The notes under the pieces: generated by a model
Told to the model about the DNA's origin: nothing
Seen by the model: the letters and a program-made list of their open reading frames with translations, nothing else
Database searches by the model: none
Shown here: positions 8,039 to 17,978 of the stretch, piece after piece
Layout of the letters: the number at the start of each line of letters is the position of its first letter
Position numbering within the stretch: the first letter of the stretch is position 1
Translations under genes and position numbers: made by a program
Assembly: GCA_902801845.1 (NCBI GenBank)
Contig: CADCJW010000001.1
Location: forward strand, 142,376 to 206,375
From: an uncultured Eubacteriales bacterium
GTDB taxonomy: Bacteria > Bacillota > Clostridia > Christensenellales > CAG-138
DNA length: 64,000 nt
Direction of reading: 5' to 3'

Positions 8039-9430
8039 ATGTACATCTACAACACTATGTCCCGCAAGAAGGAGCTGTTCGTGCCGCTCAAGGAAGGCAA
8101 GGTCTCCATGTACGCCTGCGGACCCACGGTCTACAACTTTTTCCATATCGGCAACGCTCGACCCTTCATCGTGTTCGATACCCTGCGCCGGTATCTTGAA
8201 TACCGGGGGTATCAGGTGACCTTCGTCCAGAACTTCACGGATATCGATGATAAGATGATCCGCCGCGCCAACGAGGAAGGCATCACCGTCAAGGAGCTGG
8301 GCGACCGGTTCATCAAAGAATACTACACCGACGCGGACGCCCTGGGCGTAAAGCGGGCCACGGTGAACCCCCGCGCCACCGAGCATATCCAAGACATCAT
8401 CGACCTGGTCCAGACCCTCATCGCCAAGGGCCACGCCTACCCTGCCTCCAATGGGGACGTGTACTTCTCCGTCCGCAGCTGGCCCGGCTACGGCAAGCTG
8501 TCCGGCCAGAACATCGACGATTTGGAAAACGGGGCCCGGGTGGATCCCACCGAAGAGAAGCGTGACCCCCTGGATTTCGCCCTCTGGAAGGGGCAGAAGC
8601 CCGGCGAACCTGCCTGGCCCTCCCCCTGGGGCATGGGCCGTCCCGGCTGGCACATCGAGTGCTCCGCCATGAGCATGGCCATCCTGGGCCAGAGCTTTGA
8701 CATCCACGGCGGCGGGCAGGATCTGATCTTCCCCCATCACGAGAACGAGATCGCCCAGTCCGAGGCGGCCACCGGAAAGCCCTTTGCCCACTACTGGATG
8801 CACAACGGCTTCATCAACGTGGACAATCAGAAGATGAGCAAGTCCCTGGGCAACTTCTTCACCGTCCGGGACATCGCCAAGGAATACGATCTGGACGTGG
8901 TGCGGCTCTTTATGCTCAGCGTCCAGTATAGGAACCCCATCAACTTCTCCCGGGATCTGATCCAGCAGGCGGCCACCGCCCTGCAACGGCTCCGCACCGC
9001 CCTTGATCGGCTGAAGGAAGCCCCTGTGGCCGAAGCTGCCGCCGAGGACGAGCAGCCCTTCCTGGACTCCCTGGAGGGATACCGGACCCGGTTCAACGAA
9101 GCCATGGACGACGATCTCAACACGGCGGACGCTCTGGGCGTGCTGTTCGATCTCGCTCGTGCCGCCAACACCTTCGTCAGCGTGCCCCGCACCAAAGCCG
9201 CCATCGAATCGGTCACCAAGACCTATACCGAGCTCATGGACGTGCTGGGCCTCATGCCCCGGGAAAAGGCCGAGGAGTTCCCGGCAGAGGTCCTCGCCCT
9301 GCTGGAGGAGCGGCAGACTGCCCGGAAAAATAAGGATTATGCCCGCGCCGACCAGCTTCGTGAGCAGCTCAAGGAACTGGGCTACGCCATCGAGGACTCC
9401 CGTCAGGGCGCCAAGCTGAAGAAACTGTGA
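8039..9430 (+). CDS. cysS: Cysteinyl-tRNA synthetase
   Basis: A 463-residue class I synthetase attaching cysteine to tRNA-Cys. It shows the HIGH-type motif as [10 protein letters not shown] (about 39-48), the zinc-binding Cys (YACGPTVYN, plus GWHIECSAM and [10 protein letters not shown]), and the KMSKSLGN loop (about 265-272). Length fits the family. ATG 8039 is used with AAAAGGAG about 12 bases upstream; an in-frame GTG at 8027 overlaps that ribosome-binding site. Confidence 0.96.
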   Translation: MYIYNTMSRKKELFVPLKEGKVSMYACGPTVYNFFHIGNARPFIVFDTLRRYLEYRGYQVTFVQNFTDIDDKMIRRANEEGITVKELGDRFIKEYYTDADALGVKRATVNPRATEHIQDIIDLVQTLIAKGHAYPASNGDVYFSVRSWPGYGKLSGQNIDDLENGARVDPTEEKRDPLDFALWKGQKPGEPAWPSPWGMGRPGWHIECSAMSMAILGQSFDIHGGGQDLIFPHHENEIAQSEAATGKPFAHYWMHNGFINVDNQKMSKSLGNFFTVRDIAKEYDLDVVRLFMLSVQYRNPINFSRDLIQQAATALQRLRTALDRLKEAPVAEAAAEDEQPFLDSLEGYRTRFNEAMDDDLNTADALGVLFDLARAANTFVSVPRTKAAIESVTKTYTELMDVLGLMPREKAEEFPAEVLALLEERQTARKNKDYARADQLREQLKELGYAIEDSRQGAKLKKL

Positions 9431-9450
9431 TCTAAAGGAGGATTGAACCT

Positions 9451-10128
9451 ATGATGTTCTGCATCGTTCTGTTGGCTATCGCCGTGTATCTGGCGATACC
9501 CGTATTCACCGGCAAGGGGAAGCTGTTGACCACCGAAAACATCAAAAAGGACAAGATCGACGCATACATCAAGTATCTGCGGCTGATCTATCTGGCCCTG
9601 TTCATCGTGGTGCTGCTGATGGCTGCCTTCAACTTTGTGGAGCAGGTCGCCTACACCACCGAACATCACTATGAGTTCACCGAGGACTATACGGGCGCGG
9701 ACGGCAACGTCTATCCCGCTGGGGAGGATCACACCACCGCTGAGATGCAGCAGATCCTCGTCCCCACGGAATCCTCCGGCAGCATGTGTGCTCCGGTGGA
9801 TCCGGAGACCGTCCCCTACCGCTACACCGGCACCACCCACACTCTGAAGGAGCAGTACAGCTTCCTCTCCTTCCTCCCCTTTGAAACCGTACACGTCCTT
9901 AACTTCATCACCCTGGGCCTGTCCATGCTGATCATCGTGGGCCTGTTCATATTCATCCAGCGGTTCACAGACAAGGCAGCGAAGAAGAAAGCTCAAGAAA
10001 AGCGCAACAGCCCCGTCCGCCCCTCCATGCCCAAGGGCGCCTTCGACTTCTCGGACTATCAGGACGAGGTAGAGGTCAAGGACGATATGTTCGAAGAGGA
10101 ACAGCAGGCAAAGCCTTCCAAGAAATAA
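9451..10128 (+). CDS. Unknown membrane protein with three predicted spans
   Basis: A 225-residue protein I do not recognise. Predicted spans lie at about 1-20, 43-64 and 150-172, with a Thr/Glu-rich extracytoplasmic region between the second and third (about 65-148) and a charged cytoplasmic tail ending in acidic then Lys-rich sequence. It starts 20 bases after cysS with an AGGAGG site, so it is likely co-transcribed with it, and it ends in a strong terminator. Confidence 0.7.
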   Translation: MMFCIVLLAIAVYLAIPVFTGKGKLLTTENIKKDKIDAYIKYLRLIYLALFIVVLLMAAFNFVEQVAYTTEHHYEFTEDYTGADGNVYPAGEDHTTAEMQQILVPTESSGSMCAPVDPETVPYRYTGTTHTLKEQYSFLSFLPFETVHVLNFITLGLSMLIIVGLFIFIQRFTDKAAKKKAQEKRNSPVRPSMPKGAFDFSDYQDEVEVKDDMFEEEQQAKPSKK

Positions 10129-10143
10129 CAGAATGCTTCCCTT

Positions 10144-10173
10144 GAGGATCGGGTACCCCCGTTCCTCTTTTTT
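10144..10173 (+). terminator. Intrinsic terminator after the cysS unit
   Basis: GAGGA-T-CGGG (10144-10153) pairs with CCCG-T-TCCTC (10158-10167), followed by six T residues. Confidence 0.75.
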
Positions 10174-10188
10174 ACTCTTTTCACATAA

Positions 10189-10219
10189 AAACGGCCACCG
10201 GAAGAACCGGTGGCCGTTT
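10189..10219 (-). terminator. Intrinsic terminator of gapA, probably bidirectional
   Basis: A perfect 13-bp inverted repeat (10189-10201 and 10207-10219, loop AAGAA) with a T tract on the minus strand. It lies 14 bases after the gapA stop between convergent genes. Confidence 0.88.
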
Positions 10220-10233
10220 GCTTGCTGAATGGA

Positions 10234-11304
10234 TTACAGTTCGGCGAAGTACTTGATGGTGCGGACCATCTGGCTGGTGTAGGAGTTCTCGTTGTCGTAC
10301 CAGGACACGACCTGCACCTGATAGGTATCATCGTCGATCTTCTGGACCATGGTCTGGTTGGCATCGAACAGGGAGCCGTAGGTCATGCCGATGATGTCGG
10401 AGGAGACCAGCTTCTCGGTGGTGTAGCCGAAGGACTCGCTCTCCTGGGCCTTCATGGCCGCATTGACCGCTTCCTTGGTGACGTCCTTGCCTTTGACGAC
10501 CGCCACGAGGATCGTGGTGGAGCCGGTGGCCACGGGAACGCGCTGGGCGGAACCGATCAGCTTGCCGTTGAGCTCGGGGATGACCAGGCCGATGGCCTTG
10601 GCAGCGCCGGTGCTGTTGGGAACGATGTTCGCGGCTCCCGCGCGAGCCCGCTGCAGATCGCCCTTACGATGGGGACCATCCAGGATCATCTGGTCGCCGG
10701 TGTAGGCATGGACCGTGGTCATGATGCCGGAGACGATGGGGAAGTTGTCGTTGAGGGCCTTGGTCATGGGCGCCAGGCAGTTGGTGGTGCAGCTGGCCGC
10801 GGAGATGATCTTGTCCTCCTTGGTGAGGATGTTGTTGTTGACGTTATAGACGATGGTGGGCAGGTCGTTGCCGGCGGGGGCAGAGATGACCACCTTCTTG
10901 GCGCCGGCGTCGATGTGCGCCTGGGCCTTGGCCTTGCTGGTGTAGAAACCGGTGCACTCCAGCACCACATCCACCTTCAGCTTGCCCCAGGGCAGGTTCT
11001 GAGCCTTGGGCTCCGCATAGATGGTGATCTCCTTGCCGTCCACGGTGATGGAACCGGGGACCTTAACGGTCTTGCCGTCCTCTTCGAACACGGGCTCCTT
11101 GGAAGAAACGGTGTGCTTGTTCTCGCCGATGACGCCGCAATACCCCTTCTGGGCGGTGTCATACTTCAAAAGATGGGCGAGCATCGCGGGGCTGGTCAGA
11201 TCGTTGATCGCGACGATCTTATACCCCTTGGCGCCGAACATCTGACGGAACGCGAGACGGCCGATGCGGCCGAAACCGTTGATTGCAACACGAATAGTAG
11301 CCAT
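10234..11304 (-). CDS. gapA: Glyceraldehyde-3-phosphate dehydrogenase, type I
   Basis: A 356-residue NAD-dependent glycolytic dehydrogenase. It has the dinucleotide motif INGFGRIGR (about 8-16), the catalytic Cys in [13 protein letters not shown] and the C-terminal SWYDNENSY. The length is slightly above the usual 335-340 residues because of an insertion around residues 55-95 seen in many Clostridia. It has its own promoter and terminator, and class II aldolase lies close by. AGAAGGAGG precedes the ATG. Confidence 0.96.
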   Translation of the reverse strand: MATIRVAINGFGRIGRLAFRQMFGAKGYKIVAINDLTSPAMLAHLLKYDTAQKGYCGVIGENKHTVSSKEPVFEEDGKTVKVPGSITVDGKEITIYAEPKAQNLPWGKLKVDVVLECTGFYTSKAKAQAHIDAGAKKVVISAPAGNDLPTIVYNVNNNILTKEDKIISAASCTTNCLAPMTKALNDNFPIVSGIMTTVHAYTGDQMILDGPHRKGDLQRARAGAANIVPNSTGAAKAIGLVIPELNGKLIGSAQRVPVATGSTTILVAVVKGKDVTKEAVNAAMKAQESESFGYTTEKLVSSDIIGMTYGSLFDANQTMVQKIDDDTYQVQVVSWYDNENSYTSQMVRTIKYFAEL

Positions 11305-11333
11305 AAAAGCCTCCTTCTATTTTTTTCGTCTGT

Positions 11334-11362
11334 ATTATATACTACGTTTTACCTGTTTTCAA
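11334..11362 (-). promoter_or_regulatory. Sigma-A promoter for gapA
   Basis: Minus strand TTGAAA (11362-11357), 17 bases, TATAAT (11339-11334), about 30 bases ahead of the start codon. Confidence 0.8.
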
Positions 11363-11400
11363 CAGAAAAGATATAATTATTTTGGGATCAAGGATACGAA

Positions 11401-12330
11401 TTACGTATTGAGTTCCTCCGCAATGATGTAGAGCGGCCGAGCCTTGGATTCCTCGAAGATGCGGCCGATATAGGCCCCCTGTATGCCCAGGAACGCAAGC
11501 ACGATCCCCTGCAGCAGAACCACGCCGCACAGGCCCCACAGCCAGGGCGCCGCGCCACAGGTGCAGGCGCAGATGAGCACCGCAAAAAAGCCCAAAAGGG
11601 ACAGGCCGATGACGGCGCCGCCTACGGCCAGAGGCATGGTCAGGGGCTTGATGGAAAAGCCTGTGATCCCATCCAAAGCCAGCTTCAGCATCTTTTTCAG
11701 GGTGTACTTGGTCTTCCCCGCCGCCCGTTCCTGCCGCACGTATTCAAGAGGCACGCTTTCAAAGCCCATCCAGGCGGACATGCCCCGCAAAAACCGGCCG
11801 TGCTCCCGCATCTTTAAGAACACGTCCGCCACGTTCCGGCCGATCAGCCGAAAATCGCCCGTGTCGAGGGGGATCGGGTAGGCGCTCATGGAGGTGAGCA
11901 GGCGGTAATAGCAGGCTGCGGTGAACTTCTTGAAGAAGGTCTCCCCTTCCCGCTTCTTCCGCTTGCCGTAGACGATGTCCGCCCCCTGCTCCCACAGCTT
12001 CACCATGTCGGGGATCAGCTCCGGCGGGTCCTGCAGATCCGCGTCGATGATGACGAGGGCGTCCCCCTTGGCGATGTCCATCCCCGCCGTCACGGCCAGC
12101 TGATGGCCGAAGTTCCGGGAAAAGGCCAGGACCTTCACCTTTCGATCCTCTGCGGCGATCTTCCGAAGCGCCTTCATGGTGCCGTCCCGGCTGCCGTCGT
12201 TGACGAAGATGATCTCGTATTCATGGCCCGTCTGCTCCATGGCCGCCTTCATGCGGGGGTAGGCGATGGGCAGCACCTCCTCCTCATAATAGACCGGAAC
12301 GATCAGAGAGATCATTTTTTCCTCTGCCAT
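11401..12330 (-). CDS. Family 2 glycosyltransferase, GtrB/DPM1-like polyprenyl-phosphate transferase
   Basis: A 309-residue GT-A glycosyltransferase. Visible motifs are SLIVPVYYEEEVLP at the N-terminus, VNDGSRDGT (about 43-51), and IIDADLQDPPELI (about 94-106; DAD metal-binding motif). Two C-terminal membrane spans (about 225-250 and 260-285) match the bactoprenol-phosphate glucosyltransferase branch, which loads a sugar onto undecaprenyl phosphate for wall or polymer glycosylation. The sugar is unknown. AGGAGG lies ten bases before ATG 12330; an internal ATG at 12315 is possible. Confidence 0.87.
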   Translation of the reverse strand: MAEEKMISLIVPVYYEEEVLPIAYPRMKAAMEQTGHEYEIIFVNDGSRDGTMKALRKIAAEDRKVKVLAFSRNFGHQLAVTAGMDIAKGDALVIIDADLQDPPELIPDMVKLWEQGADIVYGKRKKREGETFFKKFTAACYYRLLTSMSAYPIPLDTGDFRLIGRNVADVFLKMREHGRFLRGMSAWMGFESVPLEYVRQERAAGKTKYTLKKMLKLALDGITGFSIKPLTMPLAVGGAVIGLSLLGFFAVLICACTCGAAPWLWGLCGVVLLQGIVLAFLGIQGAYIGRIFEESKARPLYIIAEELNT

Positions 12331-12427
12331 CCGATAAAGCCTCCTGTCTTTTTTGCTTAAGGAAAGTATACCAGCTTGCCGCTTCTAAAGCAAACCGAGT
12401 CCAAAGTTTTTTGCAGTTTTGTTACAG

Positions 12428-12456
12428 TTGCTTTTTTCCTTCATCGCTGATATAAT
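12428..12456 (+). promoter_or_regulatory. Sigma-A promoter for fbaA
   Basis: TTGCTT (12428-12433), 17 bases, TATAAT (12451-12456), 40 bases ahead of the ATG. Confidence 0.7.
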
Positions 12457-12495
12457 GTTATGGATTAAAAAATCTACAAAAAAGGAGAATGATTT

Positions 12496-13479
12496 ATGGC
12501 AATCGTCACCACCAAAGAGATGTTCAAAAAGGCCTATGACGGCGGCTACGCCATCGGCGCGTTCAACGTGAACAACATGGAGATCATCCAGGGCATCACC
12601 GAGGCCGCCATCGACCAGCACGCCCCCCTGATCCTGCAGGTGAGCAAGGGCGCCCGGGCCTACGCCAAGCACGTCTACCTCATGAAGCTCATCGAGGCCG
12701 CCATCGAGGATGCGGAGCAGACCGCCGGCTTCGACCTGCCCATCTGCGTCCATCTCGATCACGGCGACACCTTCGAGCTGTGCAAGAGCTGCATCGACGG
12801 CGGCTTCTCCTCCGTCATGATCGACGGCTCCAGCAAGCCCTACGAGGAGAACGTGGCCCTGACCCGCAAGGTGGTAGAATACGCCCACGACCACGGCGTG
12901 GTGGTGGAAGGCGAACTGGGCACCCTGGCCGGCATCGAGGATGAGGTCAACGTGTCCGCCGAGGATTCCTCCTATACCCGTCCCGAGGAAGTCGAGGACT
13001 TCGTGAAGCGCACCGGCGTCGATTCTCTGGCCATCGCCATCGGCACCAGCCACGGCGCCTACAAGTTCACCGCCGCTCAGTGCACCCGGGACGCCGACGG
13101 CAAGCTGGTGCCCCCGCCCCTTAGGTTCGACATCCTGCGCGAAGTGGAAAAGCGGCTCCCCGGCTTTCCCATCGTGCTCCACGGCTCCTCCTCTGTGCCT
13201 CAGGAATTCGTCAAGATCATCAACGAATGCGGCGGCAAGATGCCCGACGCCGTGGGCATCCCCGAGGAGCAGCTTCGGGAAGCGGCCCGGATGGCCGTGT
13301 GCAAGATCAACATCGACTCCGATCTGCGCCTTGCCTTGACCGCCTGCATCCGCAAGCACTTTGTGGAGCATCCCGATCACTTCGATCCCAGGCAGTATCT
13401 GAAGCCCGGCCGGGAGGCCATCAAGGCCATGGTCACCCACAAGCTGGTGAACGTGCTGGGCTGCAACGGCAAAGCGTAA
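12496..13479 (+). CDS. fba: Fructose-bisphosphate aldolase, class II
   Basis: A 327-residue zinc-dependent aldolase cleaving fructose 1,6-bisphosphate. Metal and substrate motifs are visible: CVHLDHGDTFE (about 83-93), VEGELGTLAG (about 136-145), GTSHGAYKF (about 182-190), and VLHGSSSVP. The last part contains VCKINIDSDLRLA. Strong AAAGGAG site upstream of the ATG. It is monocistronic, with promoter and terminator. Confidence 0.96.
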   Translation: MAIVTTKEMFKKAYDGGYAIGAFNVNNMEIIQGITEAAIDQHAPLILQVSKGARAYAKHVYLMKLIEAAIEDAEQTAGFDLPICVHLDHGDTFELCKSCIDGGFSSVMIDGSSKPYEENVALTRKVVEYAHDHGVVVEGELGTLAGIEDEVNVSAEDSSYTRPEEVEDFVKRTGVDSLAIAIGTSHGAYKFTAAQCTRDADGKLVPPPLRFDILREVEKRLPGFPIVLHGSSSVPQEFVKIINECGGKMPDAVGIPEEQLREAARMAVCKINIDSDLRLALTACIRKHFVEHPDHFDPRQYLKPGREAIKAMVTHKLVNVLGCNGKA

Positions 13480-13499
13480 CCTATTTTCACTCCCACAAG

Positions 13500-13528
13500 C
13501 GCAGCCTCGAAAAAGAGGCTGCGTTTTT
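13500..13528 (+). terminator. Intrinsic terminator of fba
   Basis: CGCAGCCTC (13500-13508) pairs with GAGGCTGCG (13515-13523), followed by TTTTT. Confidence 0.88.
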
Positions 13529-13573
13529 ACATTTTTCCTGCAACCTTCTCCCCCTCTGTGGCCTCTATATGGG

Positions 13574-13587
13574 TGTAAGCGCTTACA
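13574..13587. promoter_or_regulatory. cre-like operator (CcpA site candidate)
   Basis: The perfect 14-bp palindrome TGTAAGCGCTTACA fits the catabolite response element consensus TGWAANCGNTNWCA at every position. It lies 15 bases ahead of the sigma factor start codon, a place where a bound repressor would block transcription. CcpA itself is not in the window. Confidence 0.65.
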
Positions 13588-13602
13588 GAAAGAGAAAACA
13601 GA

Positions 13603-14133
13603 ATGGATCAGTCATACTTTGATCGAGTCTATGAAACCACATATCGGCCCCTGCTCAAGTACGCCATCATCCATCTGAGCGACCCAACGGACGCGGAGGA
13701 CGCCCTGCAAAACGTGTACCTCAGCTTCTATCGCCGCATCGAGCGATACGGACATCTGGACGTGCTCTTCCCCAAGGCTTTTTTATTAAAGATGCTTAAG
13801 CGGGAGATCATCGAACGATACGCGGAACGGGAGAAACACGCCGTGCGCCTGCTGGAGGACGTGCCGGAGGATCGGTTCAAGGACGACCTGTCCTTCGAGG
13901 ACGGGGTGCTGGATCGAGCCCTGGCCCGAGACATCCTGGCGGAGGCGAAGAAGCTGCCCCGGGAGACCTACCGGATCTTCGTGCTGTACTACGGGTACGA
14001 GCTCACCATCTCGGAGATTTCGAAGGAGCTGGGCATGGGCGCGGAGGCCGTCAAAAGCCGGCTGTTCCGGGGACGGAACGCCATCCGGCAATATTTGACG
14101 GCGGACGAAGCAGAGGCAAAGAGCAGGAGGTAA
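13603..14133 (+). CDS. Sigma-70 family (ECF-like) RNA polymerase sigma factor
   Basis: A 176-residue sigma factor with region 2 (about 10-75; YAIIHLSDPTDAEDALQNVYLSFYRRI) and region 4 (about 120-170; YELTISEISKELGMGAEAVKSRLFRGRNAIRQYL). Regions 1 and 3 are missing, as in extracytoplasmic-function sigmas. The next gene, six bases downstream, encodes a membrane protein with the layout of its anti-sigma partner. A cre-like palindrome sits just upstream, suggesting carbon control. Confidence 0.88.
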   Translation: MDQSYFDRVYETTYRPLLKYAIIHLSDPTDAEDALQNVYLSFYRRIERYGHLDVLFPKAFLLKMLKREIIERYAEREKHAVRLLEDVPEDRFKDDLSFEDGVLDRALARDILAEAKKLPRETYRIFVLYYGYELTISEISKELGMGAEAVKSRLFRGRNAIRQYLTADEAEAKSRR

Positions 14134-14138
14134 GGAAC

Positions 14139-15776
14139 ATGAAGGAATCGAAATTCTATCATAAAGCCCTGGATATGTCGCTGCTGGACGGCAAGGCGGC
14201 TAAGGCGAAGCTAAACAAGCGCATCGCTTCCCTGCCCAAGGCGGAAACGAATGAAGGGAGCTTCCCCTGGAAAAGGGCCCTTATGACGGCGGCTGCCGTA
14301 CTGGTGTTGGTCATGGCCACCATCATGGCCATCCCCTCCACCCGGGCGGAGGTCTTGTCCTGGCTTGGCATCATCTCCCGGCCTCAGGACTATCTGACGG
14401 CCGAGCCCTCGGAACGGCCATCCATCGAGGTGCTGGACAATATGATCGCCGCAGCAAAGCCGGAAGATACCGAAGTGAAGGTCGTTGAGATCGATCGCAC
14501 CAAGTCAGAAGCTGTGAACAGCGAAGGCGCCCTCAAGGTGGCGGAGCTGCTCAACAGGGACGTGCGGATCACCTTGAGCGACACTCTGTTCGATGGAAAC
14601 ACGGCCTATGTGTCGTTGCGTCTGGGCGGTACGGCGGCCCTGCCCCTGCTGGAAAGCTGGACCGGCGGCAGCACCACCTTGGTGAAGGTGGACCCACAGC
14701 GCATGTACGACTTCTTTGCCGGTGGACCTGATGCGGAATATCTGTCCGGTGAAAAAGAGATGTATTGGCGGCCCACGTCGGAACTCCTGCTGGTGTTCGA
14801 CGACGGGTCCAGAATGTCCGGCTTCCTGGATCAGTCCGAAACGGAAGCTTTCAAAGCCCATTGGGCGGCCCTGGAGGCGAAAAACTTCCACTGGGACGAT
14901 CTGCAGCCAGCGGAACTCTCTGAGATCGACCGAATGAACCAGGCATTCCTGGAGAAGAACGAGATCGTCGCCTATACGATGATGGCCGAAGCGCAGGAGA
15001 TATTGGAAAAGAACGCGGACGAGAACGGCATGGTCACCGCCAAAGCCTGGTTCAACGTGTTCGTGGAGGAGGATTACGATCTGCCCCCCACGGAGCTCTT
15101 GAGCGTGGAGGCGGGCACCGTGCGGTTCAACGTGACCGGATACAAGTCCATCGAGAAGCGCACCGTAGAAGCGGATCAAAACAAGGTCGTCTGGCAGGGC
15201 GAAACCATCCTTACCTATATGGAGTTGGTGGACGAGTTTGACCATAGCAAACCGGCTGAAGACTGGAATCATGCGCTGCAGGTGTTCACCAACTATCCCG
15301 TGTCCCTGGACGGTCTGACCATGGAAGCTCTGCCCGTCGCCCATGGGGACGATCTCGGCATCTACGATCTGGACATACGGATCACCCTGCCTGACGGCAT
15401 GGAAGGGAACGCCCGGAAGGCATGGACCAACCTGGTCTCCATGCTGCCCATGGACTTCAAAATATTGATCGACGGACAAGAAGGCAACTGGTACCACGGC
15501 GGCTATGGCATCCATCCCAACGAGGACGGCACCCTTACCTTCCATATCGTGGATATACGAGGACTGGACCTGGAGACCATCCGCAATATCAAGACCGTGA
15601 CCCTGATCCCTGTGCTGCGGTATGTGACCGGGTTCCAAGGCCCAAACAACGCCTATGTGGAATTGTCCCTCGACGTGCGCACGGAGAACCCCAAGACGGA
15701 TGACGGCGCCTACATGGGACCGAAATTCCATCGGACCGAATACCCCGAATACGCCATCACCTTCACCCTTGGATAG
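14139..15776 (+). CDS. Membrane-anchored protein with large extracytoplasmic region, probable anti-sigma partner
   Basis: A 545-residue protein with a short cytoplasmic N-terminus (about 1-45), one membrane span (about 46-66; ALMTAAAVLVLVMATIMAIP) and about 480 extracytoplasmic residues. Position, spacing and topology match the DUF4179-like anti-sigma proteins that follow ECF genes in Clostridia, but I cannot see a clear zinc-binding anti-sigma motif in the N-terminus. The outer part shows no family I can name; it probably senses an envelope signal. AGGAGGTAAGGAAC precedes the ATG. A terminator closes the unit. Confidence 0.72.
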   Translation: MKESKFYHKALDMSLLDGKAAKAKLNKRIASLPKAETNEGSFPWKRALMTAAAVLVLVMATIMAIPSTRAEVLSWLGIISRPQDYLTAEPSERPSIEVLDNMIAAAKPEDTEVKVVEIDRTKSEAVNSEGALKVAELLNRDVRITLSDTLFDGNTAYVSLRLGGTAALPLLESWTGGSTTLVKVDPQRMYDFFAGGPDAEYLSGEKEMYWRPTSELLLVFDDGSRMSGFLDQSETEAFKAHWAALEAKNFHWDDLQPAELSEIDRMNQAFLEKNEIVAYTMMAEAQEILEKNADENGMVTAKAWFNVFVEEDYDLPPTELLSVEAGTVRFNVTGYKSIEKRTVEADQNKVVWQGETILTYMELVDEFDHSKPAEDWNHALQVFTNYPVSLDGLTMEALPVAHGDDLGIYDLDIRITLPDGMEGNARKAWTNLVSMLPMDFKILIDGQEGNWYHGGYGIHPNEDGTLTFHIVDIRGLDLETIRNIKTVTLIPVLRYVTGFQGPNNAYVELSLDVRTENPKTDDGAYMGPKFHRTEYPEYAITFTLG

Positions 15777-15790
15777 CTTGATACGCAGCA

Positions 15791-15821
15791 AAAGAGCCGG
15801 GCTTCTTCCCGGCTCTTTGTT
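15791..15821 (+). terminator. Intrinsic terminator between the anti-sigma gene and nrdD
   Basis: AAAGAGCCGGG (15791-15801) and CCCGGCTCTTT (15808-15818) form an 11-bp stem, T-rich on both strands; it can serve both convergent genes. Confidence 0.85.
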
Positions 15822-15832
15822 TATGTTCGTTT

Positions 15833-17947
15833 TCAGCAAGCGCTCTTTTGCTCATGTTCCAGCTCATTTTCGTCCAGAACGAACTTCTTGCGGAGCACGT
15901 ACTCCTCCTTCTTGCCGGCGTTGAAGTTCTGCACCGGGCGAAGGTAGCCCACCACCCGGCTCCAAACCTCCGTGGATTTGCCGCATTCCGGACAGGTGAA
16001 GTGCTCGCCGGAGATGTAGCCGTGCTCCTCGCAGATGGAGAAGGTGGGCGTGATGGAGATGTAGGGCATCTTGTATTTGGTGAAGATGGTGCGGATCAGG
16101 TCCTTTACCGTCTGAACATCGTTGACCCGCTCGCCCAGGTAAAGGTGCTGGACCGTGCCGCCGGTGTACAGGGACTGAAGTTCGTCCTGCAGGTCCATGC
16201 ACTCGAAGATGTCGTCCGTGTAGGTCACGGGCAGCTGGGTGCTGTTGGTGTATTGGGGCTCGTCGTGGCCGCTCTGGATGATGTTGGGATACATTTTCTT
16301 GTCGAGCCGGGCCAGACGGTAGCTGGTGCCCTCGGCGGGGGTGGCCTCCAAATTGTAACTGTGACCCGTCTCCTGTTGAAACTCCACCATCAGGTCCCTG
16401 AGGAAGTGCATGACCTCCAGCGCGAAGCTCAATCCCTCTTGGCTGCCGATGTCCTTGCCCAGGAAGTTGAGGCACGCTTCGTTCATGCCCACCAGGCCGA
16501 TGGTGTTGAAGTGGTTGAACCAGTACTCCCCGGTCCTGGCCTTCACGTTCCGAAGGTAGTGAGCGGAGTAAGGGTATAGGCCCCGGTCCGTTTGATGCTC
16601 GATGATCTTGCGCTTGATCTCCAGGGAGACCTTGCCCAGCTCTGCGATATGCCGCAGCCGGGCGAAGAAGTCCGCCTTATCCGTGGCCAAATATCCGATC
16701 CGGGGCAGGTTGATGGTGTACACGCCGATGCTGCCCGTCATGGGGTTGCTGCCAAAGAGGCCGCCGCCCCGCTTGCGAAGCTCCCGCTTGTCCAGCCGCA
16801 GCCGGCAACACATGCTCACCGCGTCCTCCGGGGACAGATCGGAGTTCACGTAGTTGGCAAAGTAGGGGATGCCGTACTTGCAGGTGATCTCCATGAAGCT
16901 GTTGACCACGGGGCTGTTCCAGTCGAAATCCCGGGTGATGTTGATGGTGGGTATGGGGAAGGTGAACACCCGGCCCTTGGAGTCGCCCTCCAGCATGACG
17001 GCGCAGAAGGCCTGGTTGAAGAGGTCCATTTCCTTTTGGAAATCGCCGTAGGTCTTCTCCTGATACTCTCCGCCGATGATGACGGGCTGGTCCTTCAGGG
17101 TGTTGGGCACCCGGATGTCGAAGGTCAGGTTGGAGAAAGGGCACTGGAAGCCCACCCGGGTGGGCACGTTGATGTTGAAGATGAACTCCTGCAGGCATTG
17201 TTTCACCTGCTCGAAGGTCATATGGTCGTAATAGATGAAGGGGGCGCAGTAGGTATCGAAGGAGGACCAGGCCTGGGCGCCCGCCGTCTCGCCCTGGGTG
17301 GTGAAGGTGGAATTGACCACTTGACCCAGGAAGGAACGAAGGTGCTTGGCGGGGCTCGATTCCACCTTCCCCTCCACACCGCCGAAGCCGTCCGTCAGCA
17401 GCTGCCGCAGATCCCAGCCCGCGCAATAGGGGCCAAAGAACCCCAAATCGTGGATATGGGCGTCACCGGACTCGTGGGCCTTGCGCACGTCCTCCGGGTA
17501 TACCTTGTAGAGCCAGTACTTCTTGGTGAAGGATTCGCGAACGTAGTTGTTGAGGCCGTTGACGCTCCGCTGCATGTTGGCGTTTTCCTTGGTGCCCCAG
17601 TCCTTGTCGTCCAGATAGTCGGCGAACATGTCGATGGTGGCCCCGATCATGGCGTTGATCTCCCGGGTGGCACGGCGCTTCTCCCGATAGAGGATGAACG
17701 CCTTGGCGGTCTTGGCGTGGCCGTTTTCGATGAGGACCTTCTCTACCGTGTCCTGGATATCCTCCACCTCGGGCACCGAGTCCGTAAAGCGGGCGGAAAC
17801 GATCTCCACCACCTGATCGGCCAAATCTTCCGCGATGGCCTCGTTGGTGCCGCCCACGGCCTTGGCCGCCTTCCAAATGGCGTTTTTGATCTTCTCCTGA
17901 TCGAAGGATTCGATGCGTCCGTCACGCTTTTTGATCTGCCGTATCAT
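15833..17947 (-). CDS. nrdD: Anaerobic ribonucleoside-triphosphate reductase, class III
   Basis: A 704-residue glycyl-radical enzyme making deoxyribonucleotides without oxygen. The ATP-cone is at the N-terminus (MIRQIKKRDGRIESFDQEKI). The C-terminus has the glycyl-radical motif SRVVGYLRPVQNFNAGK and, just before it, a Cys cluster (CEEHGY, CPECG) for zinc. ATG 17947 has GGAGG six bases upstream. The activase gene nrdG, often adjacent, is not here, so it must lie elsewhere. The promoter region carries a pair of NrdR-like boxes. Confidence 0.95.
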   Translation of the reverse strand: MIRQIKKRDGRIESFDQEKIKNAIWKAAKAVGGTNEAIAEDLADQVVEIVSARFTDSVPEVEDIQDTVEKVLIENGHAKTAKAFILYREKRRATREINAMIGATIDMFADYLDDKDWGTKENANMQRSVNGLNNYVRESFTKKYWLYKVYPEDVRKAHESGDAHIHDLGFFGPYCAGWDLRQLLTDGFGGVEGKVESSPAKHLRSFLGQVVNSTFTTQGETAGAQAWSSFDTYCAPFIYYDHMTFEQVKQCLQEFIFNINVPTRVGFQCPFSNLTFDIRVPNTLKDQPVIIGGEYQEKTYGDFQKEMDLFNQAFCAVMLEGDSKGRVFTFPIPTINITRDFDWNSPVVNSFMEITCKYGIPYFANYVNSDLSPEDAVSMCCRLRLDKRELRKRGGGLFGSNPMTGSIGVYTINLPRIGYLATDKADFFARLRHIAELGKVSLEIKRKIIEHQTDRGLYPYSAHYLRNVKARTGEYWFNHFNTIGLVGMNEACLNFLGKDIGSQEGLSFALEVMHFLRDLMVEFQQETGHSYNLEATPAEGTSYRLARLDKKMYPNIIQSGHDEPQYTNSTQLPVTYTDDIFECMDLQDELQSLYTGGTVQHLYLGERVNDVQTVKDLIRTIFTKYKMPYISITPTFSICEEHGYISGEHFTCPECGKSTEVWSRVVGYLRPVQNFNAGKKEEYVLRKKFVLDENELEHEQKSAC

Positions 17948-17978
17948 ACGCGTCCTCCACGTTTTCCTTGCTGCTTGA

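Noticed and set aside
10210..11376. 388-codon plus-strand frame
   Set aside because: Antisense to gapA and running through its terminator and promoter; composition typical of a shadow frame.
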